This document shows positions 7,071 to 8,145 of a stretch of 8,145 bases of DNA, piece after piece (the first letter of the stretch is position 1; each line of letters starts with the position of its first letter). A program made the translations under genes and the position numbers. The notes below the pieces were generated by a model, which saw only the letters and a list, made by a program, of their open reading frames with translations, did no database searches and was not told the DNA's origin. Source of the DNA: Burkholderiales bacterium (GTDB taxonomy: Bacteria > Pseudomonadota > Gammaproteobacteria > Burkholderiales > Burkholderiaceae_C); assembly GCA_947372225.1 (NCBI GenBank), contig CANBSV010000177.1, positions 1 to 8,145 of the forward strand, read 5' to 3'.

Positions 7071-7077
7071 CTGCTGC

Positions 7078-7836
7078 TTAACCCTCTAGCCCCCCCAGGT
7101 CTACGCCTTTGTATTTCTCATTTTTCGCCAGGTATTTTTTTGTGTAGTCCATTAACGCAGCCTCGAAGGCAGCGTCACCTGACTTCATGCATGCGATGTA
7201 ATATTGCCAAAAATCAGGTCCGCTCGAAGCGTTAAGAACTGAGTTGGGCTTCATCACGAAGAAGTCATCTTCTGCCTTGGTGCGCACTTTGTAGGGCCCG
7301 TCTAAAACGTGGGGGGCCGCGTAGGAAAATATAGTTCTTGCCATCTGCACACATTCCTCGGCCTGCTCACGGCGCACCAATGAGGACGGCGTGTGAATGG
7401 TCATGTCTTGGGGCTCAATACCAACAAACAGCGCGGGCTCGCTTGTGTTTTTAGCGTCTATCAAAGACTCAACGAATGCCGATACCATGTCGCGGCTGTC
7501 GGGATCACGCAGCAGCCATGGAAAAACTGCAGCGCTGATCTTTTTCGAGTAGTCCTGGAAATTTAGACGGATGCGAGTCGAGATCTCGTGATCTCTCACA
7601 TTTCGCCCCAACGCATCAAAGGCTTGAACCGCCTTCCCGATTTCTTCTATGGATGCCGTCGCCAGAAAGTATGCACGTGAGAAATGATTGTTCGCAAGTA
7701 GAAGAGCAGCCTCATACTGCAACTCCCTGGCATTATCAACTGCCGCTTTTCTGTAGCCCTTCAGCAAAGTAGAGGTCAGTGTATAGCCGGACATCTTTTT
7801 ACCAGACACAAATACCGCTCCATTCACGTAATTCAT
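7078..7836 (-). CDS. AbiV-family abortive-infection protein (HEPN fold)
   Basis: The 252-residue product carries the AbiV family core at about 31-75: AVDNARELQYEAALLLANNHFSRAYFLATASIEEIGKA in outline, with the NAxxL-xxEAxxL helix and the FLATASIEEIGK helix. AbiV was first described as a lactococcal phage-resistance protein; the family belongs to the HEPN superfamily, many members of which are RNases. R78-N79-V80-R81-D82-H83 fits the HEPN R-(N/D/H)-X3-H active-site pattern, so nuclease activity is possible. No signal peptide or membrane segment is seen. The start is uncertain: the ATG at 7836 has no clear ribosome binding site, and another in-frame ATG lies at 7794 (Met15, just before SGYTLTSTLLKGYRKA, where homology should begin). 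Base composition is visibly more AT-rich than acx, suggesting acquisition. It stands alone, upstream of the GST gene. The C-terminal third is unassigned. Confidence 0.8.
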   Translation of the reverse strand: MNYVNGAVFVSGKKMSGYTLTSTLLKGYRKAAVDNARELQYEAALLLANNHFSRAYFLATASIEEIGKAVQAFDALGRNVRDHEISTRIRLNFQDYSKKISAAVFPWLLRDPDSRDMVSAFVESLIDAKNTSEPALFVGIEPQDMTIHTPSSLVRREQAEECVQMARTIFSYAAPHVLDGPYKVRTKAEDDFFVMKPNSVLNASSGPDFWQYYIACMKSGDAAFEAALMDYTKKYLAKNEKYKGVDLGGLEG

Positions 7837-7900
7837 GATGATTTTTTATATTCGAGAGACAGATTCTGAAGGATAGCCTCAGGCACAAATCTACTTCGAG

Positions 7901-7913
7901 TTGATCGCATCAA
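7901..7913. promoter_or_regulatory. Short palindrome upstream of the AbiV-family gene
   Basis: TTGAT-CGC-ATCAA has perfect 5-bp arms around three bases and lies 65-77 bp upstream of the annotated ATG. It could be an operator of a small dimeric regulator; nothing else supports this and chance is possible. Confidence 0.25.
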
Positions 7914-7920
7914 TTGCAGA

Positions 7921-7940
7921 CGGCCCACAGTCTGTGGCCG
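7921..7940. repeat. Imperfect inverted repeat CGGCC...GGCCG
   Basis: CGGCC at 7921-7925 pairs with GGCCG at 7936-7940, and after one bulged C the inner bases ACA/TGT pair as well. The result is a compact GC-rich hairpin. There is no T-run on either side, so it is not a standard terminator. It separates the AbiV upstream region from the unexplained right end. Confidence 0.45.
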
Positions 7941-7949
7941 GTCTCATAG

Positions 7950-8003
7950 TGATGCGTAGAGCAAGATTCGAACCCGGCTTCTGCGCCGTTTGGGCAACTG
8001 AGC
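7950..8003 (-). other. Degenerate tRNA-like stretch (possible tRNA remnant)
   Basis: On the minus strand GCTCAGTTG (8003-7995) looks like a tRNA D-arm. GGGTTCGAATC (7975-7965) looks like a T-loop, followed by TCTACGC-A-TCA, a plausible acceptor 3' end with TCA in place of CCA. However, the D-arm to T-loop distance is about 13 bases too short, no anticodon stem fits, the T-stem has two G-U pairs and a mismatch, and no matching 5' acceptor strand is seen. It is therefore not a working tRNA. It may be a tRNA scar or chance. Confidence 0.2.
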
Positions 8004-8008
8004 GAACA

Positions 8009-8145
8009 GTGTGAAACGGACACCTGAAGTGGGAAGGCACTCAGGCGCTAAACGCGTCTCCTGGGGCTGGTGACGAGGGGCAAAAACTCACGGATTGCCA
8101 TAGGCAGGAAGCCAAGACTCCGGCTGTGCTGGGCTTGAGACGGTC
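8009..8145 (+). ncRNA. Possible structured RNA, candidate group II intron 5' end (partial)
   Basis: From GTGTGAAAC (8009-8017) to the right edge the plus strand is rich in local hairpins. CCTGA-GTG and CAC-TCAGG pair around GGAAGG with one bulged A (8023-8045), CGC pairs with GCG around TAAAC at about 8046-8056, and AGCC/GGCT pairings occur near 8110-8125. Bacterial group II introns begin GTGYG and continue into a highly folded domain I, which this resembles. The intron-encoded reverse transcriptase and the 3' end would lie outside the window, so the call cannot be confirmed here. Confidence 0.22.

Larger units (their letters stand above)
7837..8145. other. 309-bp region without a supported protein gene
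   Basis: No start-to-stop reading frame of useful length is present on either strand. The region holds the AbiV upstream sequence (7837-7920), two palindromes (7901-7913 and 7921-7940), a tRNA-like stretch (about 7950-8003) and a hairpin-rich end (about 8009-8145). On the plus strand one frame stays open from 8015 to the right edge, but it has no ATG and no ribosome binding site, so I do not call it. Confidence 0.6.

Noticed and set aside
7950..8010. A functional tRNA gene on the minus strand
   Set aside because: The anticodon arm is missing, the acceptor 5' strand does not pair with TCTACGC, and the T-stem is mismatched.

Overview
The window is bacterial and reads almost entirely on the minus strand. 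Its core is a complete acetone carboxylase operon, acxA-acxB-acxC (transcribed right to left, about 6094 to 1060). All three subunits align along their length with the Xanthobacter autotrophicus-type enzyme as I remember it, with the same gene order and nearly the same lengths. GC-rich coding sequence, the sigma-54 control region and the neighbouring gene families suggest a proteobacterium, probably a betaproteobacterium of the Burkholderiales/Comamonadaceae kind; that placement is inference.

Layout, left to right: (1) 1-855, the N-terminal 285 codons of a membrane-anchored YCF48/BNR-repeat protein, minus strand, GTG start, cut by the window edge. (2) 856-1059, a gap with two perfect 9-bp hairpins in tandem just after acxC, the second followed by a T-run (rho-independent terminator). 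(3) 1060-6094, acxC, acxB and acxA, each with a clear ribosome binding site. (4) 6095-6376, the acx control region. It has a -24/-12 sigma-54 promoter, a consensus IHF site about 60 bp upstream of the predicted transcript start, and a GC-rich near-palindrome about 100 bp upstream that would suit an NtrC-type activator. The leader carries two further inverted repeats. (5) 6377-7006, a glutathione S-transferase family protein. (6) 7078-7836, an AbiV-type HEPN protein (abortive-infection family) in visibly more AT-rich DNA. (7) 7837-8145, no protein gene; it holds palindromes, a degenerate tRNA-like stretch, and from about 8009 a hairpin-rich sequence starting GTGTG that could be the 5' end of a group II intron or another structured RNA running off the right edge.

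How it works together: AcxA (ATP-binding, hydantoinase-A fold), AcxB (Mn-binding, hydantoinase-B fold) and AcxC (Zn-binding small subunit) form the alpha2beta2gamma2 enzyme that carboxylates acetone to acetoacetate, which enters central metabolism as acetoacetyl-CoA. The promoter architecture predicts tight, inducible, sigma-54-dependent expression, yet no AcxR-like activator gene lies in the window. The GST and AbiV genes have no evident role in acetone use. The AbiV gene and the unexplained right end look like an accessory, possibly acquired, flank.
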